NCBI RefSeq assembly: GCF_001641265.1
Contig: NW_020167528.1
Span: forward strand, 1,116,001 to 1,180,000
Source: Pseudogymnoascus destructans
Lineage: Eukaryota > Ascomycota > Leotiomycetes > Thelebolales > Thelebolaceae
DNA length: 64,000 bases
Reading direction: 5' to 3'
Position 1 is the first letter of the stretch; each line of letters begins with the position of its first letter. Below the pieces are notes generated by a model, which saw only the letters and a list, made by a program, of their open reading frames with translations, ran no database searches and was not told where the DNA came from. Both the position numbers and the translations under genes were made by a program. Positions 42,440-54,697 of this stretch are shown one piece after another.

Positions 42440-45235
42440 ATGGCTCGCTCAAGCCATTCTTACGGCCCTACCTGCCGTCTCGCTCCAAATGTCGACTCTA
42501 GCAGTAAGGGGGATGATAGCCAGCCACCTGTTTGGATACAGTTCTTTTACGCATCAGCTCTACCAATCGACGATCCGCTATCTGTTGTCCCCACCCCTAG
42601 CAGCGACCCGAGATCAGCAAAACATGCACCGCGACCCTTCTCACCATGCGATAATAATGCCCTCGAAGAAGCTTGGCTTGCCTTTGGCCCAGCTCGACTC
42701 AAAACCGGACATCGAACATCTAGCATAAGTCCGAAAAAACCTCTAGTCAAAGTTACTGCCAATGCAGCGAATGGAAATAGAGGAAGTGGGGTTATAATTG
42801 AGGATGAAGGCACAAATAAAGGGCATTCGCAGCCGCACGACGAAGACCACAAAGACCGCAAGGCGGCGATAAAAAGTCAGAGCTCCTCCAGTTTAACTGA
42901 TGATCAAACCACCGGGGATGCTGGAGCGACATCGTTAGGGCTCTCTGAAGCTGGCACCACGGGCTTTCCATTCCAAAGGGCGCCTGAACGTTCAGAAAAC
43001 GTCCGGCCACTAGCTGCAGAAGTGTCTCCAAAGTCACCATCTTCACCTGCCACATTTATGCCCCTAGAAGAAGACAGTAGCCACCGCGAAAACGAACAGC
43101 TGGAATCAACTGCGCCCTGCGACGATGCACAACTTGAGGAAGCTAACGCTTCTCGCTGCGAATCAAAAGAATCTACGAAGGAGACTGCCAGCATACCTGT
43201 TGGAATATCTCGATTGCATCTCGTGCAACTGCCAAATCTCCAAATGAAACCTATATATTGGTCGCCCGTGCACGACGTTGCTGCAGTTTCCCGCGGAACA
43301 TGGTTTTATCGAGATACTATGTATCCCGTGGAAAGCGCCGTTGCCAATCAATTAGAAACGGGGTATCGGGAACTGCGTCCATGGTCTCGGACATGGAGCG
43401 ATGAGCTCGCGAGTGCGCTTGCTCTTGGTGCAGATGGCGAGGAAAAGATATCACATCGATTATGGCCGAGTGGCGAGGAGCCTTCTGAGGAAGCCCGATC
43501 TCATTCCGCTGTATCCCTGAACAATCCTCGGTTCGCTGCTATGTGCTTCAACGGAGAAGTTGCCGCTGAAGGGGATGCCTATCTTATCGAATCCGACGAA
43601 AACAGTCCTGCGAAAGTGAACACTCCACGTCGTTACCCAAACTCGCATGTTATTTACAAGGATTCGCGAAATGCGTATATTTTGAAGACTAGCCTTCAAC
43701 CATCTGCCTATTACGGACGGAAACCGCTTTCTAAGATTAGGAAAGGTATTACTGTTGGGCTACACGTTGTCCGTGGATTTGATTGGCCATTATGGGAGAA
43801 GCTGCACCCTAACCACAAATCAGCTGTAGCTTCTATGGCAGAAGATGCAGCCCCGGCTTCTGGGACTGAAAATCGATGTCAGAGAGCTGTCTGTGAAGCT
43901 TGTGCAGCACAACCCGAGAGACCGGCAGTTACAGACCTTGTTCTTGTTATACATGGAATTGGTCAGAAACTGTCTGAGAGAGTCGAGAGTTTCCATTTCA
44001 CACACGCAATCAACTCATTTAGGCGGTCTATCAACGTAGAATTAGCTAATGAGGGCGTCCAAACGGTGCTCCGACCCGGTCTGGGCGGAATCATGGTTTT
44101 GCCTGTCAACTGGCGCTCCAATCTCTCATTTGAAGAAGGTGGCCCTATGAAGGCTTCGGATAAGGGCAGGGAGTCCCTCCACACCAAATTTTCCTTGAAG
44201 GATATCACCCCGGATACTATACCAACAATTCGGAACCTTATCTCAGATGTCATGCTCGATATACCTTTCTATATGTCACATCATAAGCCCAAGATGATCG
44301 AAGCGCTTGTTTACGAAGCCAACCGCGTGTACCGGCTATGGTGCGAGAACAACGAGGGGTTTCACCAAAATGGCCGTGTCCACATCATTGCCCATTCTCT
44401 GGGTAGTGCGATGGCCTTAGACGTGTTATCGAGGCAACCTACTGTTCCGCCGGAGGTTATTCCAGGCGATGGGTCTTCAGTGTCGAAACATTTTGACTTC
44501 GACACCAAGAACTTGTTTTTTGTAGGTAGCCCGGCCGGGTTCTTTTTACTGCTGGAGAGAGGGAAACTCGTGCCAAGGAAGGGAAGGAACAAGCCTGGCG
44601 CGGGCTCTGATGGCCAGGACGAAAGCATTACCAGCGATGCTGACAATTATGGTTGTCCGGCGGTGGACAACCTGTATAACGTTATGGTAAGATAATAAAT
44701 CCCTGACTCGTTTGGGTTCTTCAAAGGCATCTGCTGATCTGTTTTATAGCATTGCAATGACCCCATCACATATCGCCTTAACGCCACCATCGATCCAGCG
44801 TATGCACTGTCTCTCAAGAACGCCCGAGTCCCCTACGCCACGGCGGGTTTCTTTGGATCCATTGGCAATACGATGAAGAGCCTCATTCCAGGTGCAACTT
44901 CAGCACCCGACCTGGGCGTCGGACAGGTCGCAAAGCCAGCTATCCCCCGGCTCCCGTCGCAGCTGGAAATGGAAGTCCACGACTTCACGCGCGAAGAGAT
45001 TGCTGAGAAGAAATTTTTTCTACTCAACGACAACGGGCAGGTCGATTACTTCCTGAGCTCTGGCGGCGGCCCGCTCGAGATCCAGTACCTGAACATGCTG
45101 AGCGCCCATAGTTCGTACTGGAGTAGTCCGGACTTCATCAGGATGCTGGTTACCGAAGTAGGCCGAAAACCCGGGAAACTGAATACGCTACCTAATATGA
45201 GGGCCGCGAAGAAGACGCAGAAGACACAAAAGTGA
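42440..45235 (+). CDS. DDHD-domain phospholipase (PA-PLA1 type)
   Basis: Intracellular phospholipase A1 family acting on phosphatidic acid and other phospholipids. Exons 42440-44686 and 44750-45235 (63-nt intron) give 910 aa. The N-terminal WWE-like region holds PVWIQFFYASAL and PIYWSPVHDVAAVSRGTWFY. The lipase core starts at LVLVIHGIGQKLSER. The nucleophile is Ser653 in HIIAHSLGSAMALD; the motif is A-H-S-L-G rather than G-x-S-x-G at the first position. The C-terminal DDHD domain begins near LFFVGSPAGFFLLLERG and continues over the intron (HCNDPITYRLNATIDP) to FLSSGGGPLEIQYLNMLSAHSSYW. A Ser/Glu-rich disordered stretch lies between residues about 90 and 250. The ATG at 42440 follows the sequence TTACC. 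Confidence 0.93.
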
Positions 45236-45872
45236 ATGGCCCAGGGGGGTCCGAGAGTAGATTGGTTGGAAAAGTAGGCGATTGGTAACGGAGTTTGGAG
45301 CATGGAGTACCAGGGGGAGATAAATAATATATTTGCATGGAGAAATAGAGACGTGCATTTAGTCTCAGACCGTCCATAACTACAGTATGCCTCACAATAT
45401 AGGGCCATTCGCTATTGATACTGCTACATAGAGTGATCTGTAGAGAGTGATCGCCATCGCCATGACTCGCTATACTTACCCCCGAGTGGAGCTTCGCTGT
45501 TATCAACGGCGGCTCGACTTCCCTAGAGTACATACTGTAACTTACGAAAAGCGGAAGGTGGGGGTTTGGTCGTTAAAGCGCTAATTTCAAAGTCAACGTG
45601 GTGCGGAGGTGGGCAGGTCCCGCCAGGGTACGTGCGGACATGTTGCTCGACTGCGAGCTAATTATGAACCATAAGGGGTCCATACTCTGGCGTCTTACCC
45701 ACAGCAGAACAACCTCAGCTTCTGTTGGGATGTATGATGGAACCTCAAGCACCAAGAAACCCATATTCGTACCGACTGTGACAGCTTACAACATCAACTA
45801 TTGATATGCCAGACTGTTGTTGCGAGTGTATGCGTACAGCCGCCGTATGATAGTTGTTTGATAGCAGCACCA
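45236..45872. other. Intergenic region, phospholipase to WDR48 homologue
   Basis: About 0.64 kb between two + strand genes. Nothing else recognised. Confidence 0.45.
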
Positions 45873-48800
45873 ATGGCCAAAAAGGTGCGCCAGCGGATTA
45901 GCTATGGTGAGTGTGGTTACATAAAACCCCGCCACGCAACGATGCAACTTGTCTTGCCACCAGAGATATCTCGCTGGATGTTGCGCATGAGTGCTGATTC
46001 TTTTGTCTAGTTTTACCGCTTGCGAATTCGCCAGGCGGTCATAGGCTAGGCGTGAATGGACTCGCTGTTGACGGCGAGAACTCGATACTGTACGTTTTGA
46101 AAGACTTTGCTTCTCGCCTGCCTGACCGCACGCTTCGACATTTAGACTGATGTAACATAGATACTCGGGAGGTCGCGATGGTGCCATTTGCGCATGGGAC
46201 TTGGATCTCAACCTCAAACGCAGCAACGGTCTTGAGGACCCATTCGAATCCCCGGAGGATCCCAAGGAGGACCCGAGCTCCAAACGCACACCGAAGACGA
46301 CTTTCCGAGCCCAGACACAGGCCCATACGCACTGGGTGAATGATATTGTGCTCGCGCAAAACAACACAGCGTTGGTTTCAGCCTCGTCGGATCTTACGGT
46401 GCGAGTATGGCGGCCATTGACATATGACTCGGAGGCGCCACAGACAATTGGGCAGCACACAGACTATGTTAAATGCCTAGCGACGCCGAACAGCCAGGCC
46501 GATTGGGTTGCGTCTGGAGGCTTGGATCGAAATATCTGCCTCTGGGACCTGAATGGGGCCGGAAAGAAGCTAGAGATTGAGATCAGTGGCGAAGAGAAGA
46601 GCGAGAAAGGATCCGTCTATGCTCTGGGCGTCAGCCGTAGCATGCTTGCCAGCGGGGGGCCCGAAAGCATAGTGCGCCTTTGGGATCCAAGAAGCGGACA
46701 GCGCATAACGAAATTCGTTGGACACACGGACAACGTCCGGTCAATCCTGATAAACGAGAGCAGCGACACGATTATGACCGCCAGTTCGGATCAGACTGTG
46801 AAAGTATGGAGTGTGACTGCTGGCAGATGCATGCATACCCTCACGATGCACAATGACAGTGTGTGGACGCTATTTTCCGACGATCCCGAGTTGGGAACCT
46901 TTTACTCTGCTGATCGTTCTGGCCTCATCGTTAAGACGGACGTGAGAAACACAAACGGCGAGATGGACGATGGCATCTCGCTGGCCGTAGGGCAGGAGAC
47001 TGAAGGGGTGAACAAAGTTATTGCATACGGAGACCACATCTGGACTGCCACTGCTAGTTCATCTATCAATAGATGGGCTAATGTGGATACTGGGGATAGC
47101 ATCCAGTTGCCCGAAGTATGCAAACACCGCAGGACATCGAGCGACGCGTCAAGGCAGAGACCTGCGTCACCCCCAGCGGCAACTCCCAGCGGCAAAAAGG
47201 AGATCCCAGTTAGATCGATACTTCGAATTTCGAACACAGCAAGTTTCCCTGCTGCTGCTGCTAGAGATGGAGATGCTATGACCACATCCACTGCGAGCGT
47301 CAAGCAAGATGCAGACCTCTTGGACCCAGATATTGTTCTGATAGAGCCGATCCATGGATTACCTGCCGAAACGATCGAAGGTCAGCATGGGTTGGTGAAA
47401 CACAAGTTGATGAATGACAGGCGAAGAGTTCTAACACTGGATACCGCGGGAGATGTACTCCTATGGGACCTTCTCCAATGCGTCCCAATACAATCTTTTG
47501 GGAAGAGACATCTAGAAGATGTGGAGCCTGAAGTCAACACCAATGAAGCGATTGCACCTTGGTGCTCTATTGATACTAGAACGGGCCGGTTGGCGGTTGT
47601 GCTGGAAGAGTATAATTGCTTTGATGCGGAGATGTACGCCGATGAGATACAGATGGGCGAACCAATCTCCCACCGTGATGATCAACGCATAAATCTAGGC
47701 AAATGGGTTTTGAGGCATATATTTTCTAGGCTCATCGATGAAGTCATAAGGAGGGACGAGGACCTCCGCAAAGAACTTACTTCAAAGGCTAGAGCATCGA
47801 GGCCGCGAGACCTGCCACCGACAGGATTACAGATCCCAACCGATAACCCCTTTTCTTCTGGGGATAGCGACGTCTCGACGCCACGTGGAAACGGCCACCA
47901 GGTTCAGGGGACTCCTAACCTGGGAATCGTTGTTGCTACACCTCTAGTGCCGCCGAATAGCGTACCTGCAGTTTCCGAAGACGAGTCGAAACTGGAGAAA
48001 CTGCAGTCACAAATAAGCCACAGTTCGGCCGATAAAACGGGCGATTACTTTACCAGTGCCCCGTTGGCATCGTCTGAGACTAAACCCGCAGCGACACCGA
48101 ATGATGCGCAGGAAGCGCCTAAAGCTACCCCCGATCCTGAAAAACAAACCAATGGGAAGGAGGCTGGATCAAAGTTTGGCAAGAAATTCAAGATGTCCTT
48201 CGGTAGCAAGAAGGTTGCCCGCTCTACATCCACTTCCGCAGAGAAACCAGTCGTGGAAGTTGAGAAATCAGAATCTGAGACCTCGGAGCCTACTGAGAAG
48301 GACACCGACGACAGCTTTGCGGGCATTATCCAGAAGATCAACGCCGAATACCAGAAACACCTGAGCGAGTTCCCCAATCAGCCACTGGCAAGCGGGGTCA
48401 CGCCAAGCTTGCCGAACGAGGCGCCGGTCTTGAAGCCGCCCACGATGACTACTGTAATTATCCAGGAAGAGACTTCAGGAGGAAGTGCGGATTTGTATCG
48501 AGGTACTGTAGGCACAGTTGGCGAGGATGCGAGCACGATCATCGAAAGAGCACCAAACTGGTTAGGGGCACTTCTGTTGAAGAATAGGATACCGTTCAAA
48601 GAACCGGTGAAGCTGTCGTTCATCCTTCAGCCCTGGCAGGACTTACTTCCTGGCATTGCTGGCCCAGACGGGTATTCCACTCTTCCATCTGAAACCGATC
48701 CAAGCTAATATCTCCACAGAAATTGCAGATTGAACGCAAACCGGATGCTTCGTGTCAAGAAAATACTGGCTTACGTCGCTGAACGCATGGAGGCTATACC

Positions 48801-49090
48801 TGAGCATTCTGAACCGGATGCCCTGAAGCCAGAAGAATATCTCGAGCTATATTGTTATGATCAGGTATATACGATGCCTCTCTACAATCCTTGGCCTTTA
48901 ACTCATGTTTATATAGAAACTACCCGTAACGATGACTTTGGCCACCCTTCGAGCGCGTATTTGGAAAGGAGGCGCAGATGTCATGTTATACTACAAGAGT
49001 AATGGGCGGAAGGAGCTCAAAATCGACAAGGGACCTGAACCGCCAGCAGTTGCTGATGCACCCCCGCCCCCTGCACCCGAAGAGCCTTGA
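45873..49090 (+). CDS. bun107: WD40 deubiquitinase-activating protein (WDR48/UAF1, Bun107-like)
   Basis: Homologue of WDR48/UAF1, the WD40 cofactor that binds and activates USP-type deubiquitinases (Ubp9 with Bun107 in fission yeast). Exons 45873-45906, 46011-46089, 46161-48671, 48720-48864 and 48917-49090 give 980 aa. The start [21 protein letters not shown] and first blade [17 protein letters not shown] match the family. WD repeats cover about residues 20-320 ([41 protein letters not shown], and others). A disordered Ser/Pro region follows. The C-terminal SUMO-like-domain region is at the end: [52 protein letters not shown]. The first exon is only 34 nt, so the start depends on correct joining of two small exons. 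Confidence 0.93.
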
Positions 49091-49270
49091 GAGGGCGTGT
49101 ATTCTGTTCTGGTTCCTTGATCGCGGGGAGAACTACTTACCATGTCTATATGCCAAAGACGCGGGACGTGTAATGACTATCAACTCAATGATATTCCTAT
49201 CATTGCTTGCGCCATCTATATGCATTCTCGCCCAATAATGATGCAAATATTCACATATCCCCCCTGACTC

Positions 49271-50176
49271 TCATATCGCCTCCTCTCGCTTTTGTACTGC
49301 TTTCCCCTCCAACGCATTATATGCCCACTGGTAGCTTCCCAGGAAGATAGCTCCTCCAATGCTAATCCACATAATCCTTGGCCCGATCCCCGAAAAGAAG
49401 GCCATGGGTCCACTGTCTCTCAATATCTGCCTCAACAGTACAAACATCCGCGTCTTCTCCTTCGCCAGCATCATCCTCGTCTTCAGCACATCCAACGGCG
49501 TAGTTATCCCCGCCGCCGTCGCCCCCGCCATACTCCCCGCCAACCCACTCTCCCACGCCGCAATCTTCCCCCTCCCCTCATCCCTCTGCGTAGTCCTCAA
49601 CCTCCACTTCTTCATCGCCTCCCACAACGGGAACTGAATAACCGTGAACGGCACCTCGCGGAAAATCGTAATACTCCACCCGCGATACAGCTCCCGCCAC
49701 ACGCCCGGCACGCCAATGGCCCCGCGCTGGCTCAGAATCGACGACAGCGCCGCCAGCGACGACGGGAACTGCCGCGCCTGCGCGCGCTGCTTCACCACCT
49801 CCGTCGGCACGCGTACCGCGCACGCGGCGACCTCGCCCAGCGACGCGGCCATCATGTGTTCTATCGGGGCTTCCCATTTGTGTGCGTCCGCCGAGCTGGG
49901 GTCGAGGGTGTCGCGCGCGGTGCGCCGCGAGGAGAGGAAGGATTTGGTGTTTTCGTAGGTTACGAAGAAGAGGGCTGCGCCGGGGGCGGAGCCGACGATG
50001 GCGGAGCCGACGCCGGCGTAGATGCCGGAGAAGCCGCCGGCGCCGCGGAAGCCGAGGGGGGATTGGAGACGGGTTTTGAGGGTGTCGAGGGGGTAGAGGG
50101 AGAGGTCGACTGTGGTGCCAGCTAGGGCGCCGGAGAAGAGGGCGGAGGTGAAGGAGGTATTTGTTGAGGTCGACAT
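49271..50176 (-). CDS. pet8: Mitochondrial S-adenosylmethionine carrier
   Basis: Inner-membrane carrier importing SAM into mitochondria for methylation and for biotin/lipoate synthesis. Single exon, 301 aa, the typical carrier length. The three repeats carry YPLDTLKTRLQSP, VPTEVVKQRAQA and TPLDVLKTRMM. The first repeat with TRLQSPLGF and GIYAGVGSAIVGSAPGAALFF is characteristic of the Pet8/SLC25A26 group. A loop of about 20 residues (SSRRTARDTLDPSSADAHKWE) lies between helices 2 and 3. The GC content is high, unlike its AT-richer neighbours. Confidence 0.93.
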   Translation of the reverse strand: MSTSTNTSFTSALFSGALAGTTVDLSLYPLDTLKTRLQSPLGFRGAGGFSGIYAGVGSAIVGSAPGAALFFVTYENTKSFLSSRRTARDTLDPSSADAHKWEAPIEHMMAASLGEVAACAVRVPTEVVKQRAQARQFPSSLAALSSILSQRGAIGVPGVWRELYRGWSITIFREVPFTVIQFPLWEAMKKWRLRTTQRDEGRGKIAAWESGLAGSMAGATAAGITTPLDVLKTRMMLAKEKTRMFVLLRQILRDSGPMAFFSGIGPRIMWISIGGAIFLGSYQWAYNALEGKAVQKREEAI

Positions 50177-50460
50177 TTTCGGTGATTTGGTGAGGGGGAG
50201 AGGAGGAGGAATGAGGGACTGGATTAAATTGCAAAGGGAAGGAAGGCCGTAGCCCTCATGAGTTGTTGAGGAAGGGGGAAGCCTGTGCTGTAAACTTATC
50301 TCGGGAGCCCACGGTTGTGGGGATGCCGCATTATCGATAGCCGCCCAAACGCGATATCCCGGACATCAGCACGCGACAGTTTTTTGGCACGCACGCATCC
50401 CGCCGCAGTATGGCGAACACCGAAGAGGAGCTATGGTAGAATTGGGGGGATAATGCTAGA

Positions 50461-52425
50461 ATGGTGGGGGTCCTACATCGAACAGGATGGAGCGGTCGTG
50501 GGGCTGCTGCCATCAGCCTGGATAGGTTTATTGCGAGCTTGCGGCGGCTGAACCACAAGGGACTGAATCAGCGTATGAAACTCAATAAGAATCAATATGA
50601 AGTTTAACGACTAATAATGCCTAGTCGCCGAAAAGACACACGGAAAGCCTTGCAATCCGTTAACAATTGGTATTTTACTTCCATGGTACTCAAATGCTTG
50701 ATCCCCTAAATCTAACAAGGCTCAGGTCTGGCAATCAGCGGTGGCGTGGATTCCATGGCCTTGGCCTTCCTTTGCTCTGAAATTCACAATAAGGATCGAT
50801 TTAGATTCCGTGCCTTCGTTGTAGACCATAAAGTTCGCGCAGGAAGCGGCCATGAGGCTCATGCCGTTGCTAAAATCCTGGAAGAGAAAGGTGAGTTGAA
50901 CTATGTCTTGCTCCCACTGCTCTTATTGACAATATTAGATATTCCCACGGATATACTCAAAATTGAATGGGCAGAAGGGCTAAATCCCAAAGAAGCATCA
51001 AACTTTGAGTCTCTTGCCAGGACGTACCGCTTTCAAGCTCTTGGGAAGGCGTGCCGCGACCACGGCATCCAATCCCTATTCCTTGCGCACCACCGCGATG
51101 ATCAAGTCGAGACCGTCTTGATGAGGATGATTAATGGTCACCGAAAGGATGGACTTTGTGGGATGCGATTGTCTGGTGACATTCCAGAGTGCCGTGGGAT
51201 ATATGGCGTACACCAGAGTGGTGTAGTTGATGATTCGGCGTCCGCGAGCCAAATTAAGTTTGGTAGGGGAATGGACTTGACGAAGTCTCGTTCTTTGGAC
51301 TCATCAGACGATGCTACATTTTCCTTAGGCATGCGGATAGAATCTGGCGGAATCAAAGTCTACCGCCCACTCTTATGCTTCAGCAAACAAGAGCTCAGGG
51401 ATACATGTGAAGCCAACGGCATGTCTTGGTTTGAGGACAACACAAATGCAGATCCGACGCTCACAATGAGGAACGCTATTCGCCATATTTACGCGAACAA
51501 TAAGCTCCCCGTGGCGCTTCAAAAGCCTTCCATTCTTGCACTAGCGAAAAGGCTCCAGGAAAACAGGGACAGGGACATGGAAAGGCGTAACAAGTCCTTT
51601 GCCCAGAAATTTCGGATCTTGAAGTTTGAACCCAGTGTTCCGTATTGCTCAGTTTATTTTGAGCCTCTAGATATGGGACATAACGCCAAGAGCTCGACGG
51701 AGATTTCCAGCACCGAGTTTGAGGACGCAAGTTGGTGGCTCCGTGCTGTTATCCAGTTGATCTCTCCTGTCGAAAATATCGCCCTAGGGACATTGAGTAC
51801 TGCGGTTCAACGAATATATCCGGAGCTTGATTCACAAGTTGGCCATGATCCAGCGCCTCGCAAAGCATTTACTGTGGCTGGCGTCATGTTTGAGCCTGCG
51901 CCTTCTGATATGCATGACAGTCTACTTTCCAGTCACACAAGTTACAATTCGACAGCAAGTGAGGGCTCAACGCTCGCCCCTCAACAGATAGCGAACCGGC
52001 ACTGGATTATCAGGCCGCAGCCGTATAAGAGAGGCAAAGAGCCACGTCTAGAGTTTATGCCATTCCAGGGGAAAGACGAAGGCGCATATTGGAGAGATAA
52101 TGATTTCTGGAAGTTATTCGATGGCCGCTTCTGGATCCGCATTTTGAATCTGACGTCCACCAGCATATCTCTAAGGCCGTTTCAGGTAGAGGATGTGCAT
52201 AAACTCAAAAGAACGGAATTTATGGAGCAGCTGGAACAGCGGGAGAAGTTGCTACTGCCTCTCAAAACTTCGGAATTTAGACATGTGCTACCGGCGATTG
52301 TAACTGAAGTGGATGGTGTGGAACAAGTAGTGGGGCTTCCTACTCTTGGTATTATTGCACAGGACTTTGAGAAGTTGGTGAAGTATGAAGTCAGGTATAG
52401 GGGCTTGGGTTCATGGCCAAATTAA
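50461..52425 (+). CDS. tRNA(Ile)-lysidine synthetase (TilS-like), probably mitochondrial
   Basis: ATP-pyrophosphatase that converts C34 of the CAU-anticodon tRNA-Ile to lysidine so that it reads AUA. Exons 50461-50572, 50726-50890 and 50939-52425 give 587 aa. The PP-loop SGGVDSM (residues 42-48) is created by the first splice, which joins ISLDRFIASLRRLNHKGLNQR to LAISGG. Further family motifs: VVDHKVRAGSGHEA, HHRDDQVETVLMRM, GIKVYRPLLCFSKQELRDTC and WFEDNTNADPTLTMRNAIRH. The 48-nt intron 50891-50938 is stop-free and a multiple of three; splicing gives EEKDIPTDILKIEW, the expected spacing. The N-terminus is short, and a targeting sequence (VLHRTGWSGRGAA) is plausible. Bacterial TilS is about 430 aa; the extra C-terminal part is fungal. 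Confidence 0.88.
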
Positions 52426-52560
52426 TATTACATTGAGGAGCATGTTTGATTAGGCATATATAGAAGGCATCGATGGACCAGCAAAATAATTAAATTTGGT
52501 CTATAAACTTTTCTCTTCTGGTTTGAATGGTCTAAAACTGATGAATTTCGAAAATATGGC

Positions 52561-53843
52561 TCAGTACCAAATAGCGCGCGTGCGGTGATGGGGTAAAGCG
52601 CCTTCGTCGTCTACCTTCTCCCTCTCTTGCTCTATCTTCTCCTGCTCCTTCGCCGTGTCGTAGAGGAAGAAGTCTATTAATATGGCATTTATCTCCGTGT
52701 CTGGATGCTGCCTGAGAATCTCTTTCCTGATGAGCTCCACACACCAAATACTGCAGCCTATTTATTTTGTCAGTAACAGCTCGGGCATAACAACATATCT
52801 TCCAAACATACCTCTGATTTGCACCTCCCACGAATGACCCGTCTCAATCAACTTTTTCTTCCGCAGGGTAGTCTCTAATAACGGACTGTACTGCATACAG
52901 CCTAACAAGTTCAATATTTGCGGAATCCTATAATCAGCAAACATGGTTATCTTGTCTATATCATAAAACTCCCCGTAGTCGAGGCCGTCAAAGCATGCCC
53001 ACAGATCAGCCACGAGGATCTGAGCACGCTTGAGGATCCGGACGGTCTTTCGGCCCTCAAACCGCACTTCGTCCCGGAAACAACTAAAATCATCGGCCAG
53101 GATGTTGACCAGAGACGCTGCGGACTGGTCTGCTGCTTCTATGCAGTCCAGGAAGCTGCAATTATATTTCTGAAGAGTGAACTTAGTGCCATCACTATCA
53201 TTCGCTACGAGTCTGTCATACCTCGTAGAGCACTTGCCCTGCCTCCCGGAGGCACGCCAATCGCTCCTTCAACATGGGCATCTCCTCGTCTGTAGCAGAC
53301 CGGAAGATATACGCCATCTTTTCCTCAGTCAACTCATACTCACTCTGCCAGTAGTCCGAACTGGTGATTGGTATATCTGGTCATTCATAAGCACGGGTCC
53401 CAAAGGCAGGTAAGAGGGGAGATATGCCAACCTTCATCCAGCGCACGATTAATAGCGGCAACTAAGCTCCAATACCCCGTCCACTTCTTGCCTTTGTATT
53501 CAATGGCAAACCTCTCCTCCGAGCACCTATCAGACCAAAAAGAAAAATTGAGTAAATCCATGGTAAAAATAAACGCCACCGTCTTTTCATCCTTGGCCTT
53601 GGGATGCAGCTCATGTGAGGACCAGGTCGAGGTGCAGTACTTCTTCTTCTGCATCTGCTCGTAGATCATGGCGGCCGCCGCCTTGGTGCTCCGCATGTCA
53701 AGGGCCACATCTATGGAATTATCGGTGACATACTTTGCTCCATCGAGCACATGTGTCTCAGGCACGCTGGGGTCAGGCTGTGCACCCATGAGGTGTTGAC
53801 GGAGCAGCGCCAGGAGCTCTGGGTCCGCTTCGTCGTCCGACAT
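52561..53843 (-). CDS. qng1: Queuosine salvage glycosidase Qng1 (DUF2419)
   Basis: Releases queuine base from queuosine nucleoside/5'-phosphate so that it can be inserted into tRNA again. Exons on +: 53432-53843, 53222-53376, 52812-53169 and 52561-52757 give 373 aa (introns 55, 52 and 54 nt). Conserved blocks: VTDNSIDVALDMRST, STWSSHELHPKAKDEKTVAFIF, MDLLNFSFWSD, YKGKKWTGYWSLVAAINRALDEG, ITSSDYWQSEYELTEEKMAYIF, LVADLWACF, GEFYDIDKITMFADYRIPQIL and IRKEILRQHPDTEINAILIDFFLYD. Stop is at 52561-52563. It is divergent from uba2. Confidence 0.94.
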
Positions 53844-54697
53844 TATGAGAAATTTGTTAGAGAGAGCACAAGGATTGTGAACAGATTTTCAGCTTGATTC
53901 TGTGAGAAAGATGTAAGGTGTGCTTGCTACTCTCTGAGCTGCTGGAAGGGGTAGATTGAGAAATAATACTGATAAAGAATTTTGGGAAGTTGTTATCGGC
54001 CACACCGAACGTTGGTAGGGAACCACTTATCTGGCGCACGCGCCAAACCTTAGTACAGAGGCTTGGAGTCTGGTATTAATTGTACTCGTTGTTTTGAATA
54101 GTACTGTACTTGGAATGTGCATACTTAAGGGTTGAAGGCAAGACATGATACGCTTCGGCCATCAAAATACATCCAGTAGGGAATTTCTAGGAATATAATG
54201 AAGTTTGGAGCCTTGGAAGTTCACTGCATGCGACAAAAGGAAACATCGGCAGGTACTGCCTATGCATGGCCAGGTACCTGACTTGGCGGCTCCCAACTAA
54301 ATTACTACATAGAACAGTACAAAAGATACTTCCGGCTGCACGTCGTGGCTTCTAGTGGACGCGGGTGAACTGTCGCCAGTCAACTTTGGGGACTCTTCAA
54401 TCGGACCCCACTCACCACGCGACTACGGCGCGTGGTGTACCAGACTTACCACAAGTACCATACCACCAAAAAAACGCGTAGTGGGTACATACACCAATCG
54501 GTTTAACGTCGGTCTCCTCCATCCAGCCGCGCTTTGCGACGAACCTCCCATTTCCTGCGACAAGTCAATATTTTGTTTCCCTACACTTCACCCTGCGCTT
54601 CGGCACGCTTTTGAATTTCTATCCTTTGGGTTCTCCGTTGGGCTGTCTTTTTATATCAGATGTACAATATTCAACTCTCTTGTCAATTGACGCAGAC
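53844..54697. promoter_or_regulatory. Divergent promoter region qng1/uba2
   Basis: About 850 bp between divergent starts. A 111-codon open frame at 54355-54690 has no conserved look and overlaps the uba2 leader, so I treat it as non-coding. Confidence 0.4.

Noticed and set aside
54355..54690. 111-codon frame upstream of uba2
   Set aside because: It overlaps the uba2 leader, has no conserved motif and no splice connection to uba2.
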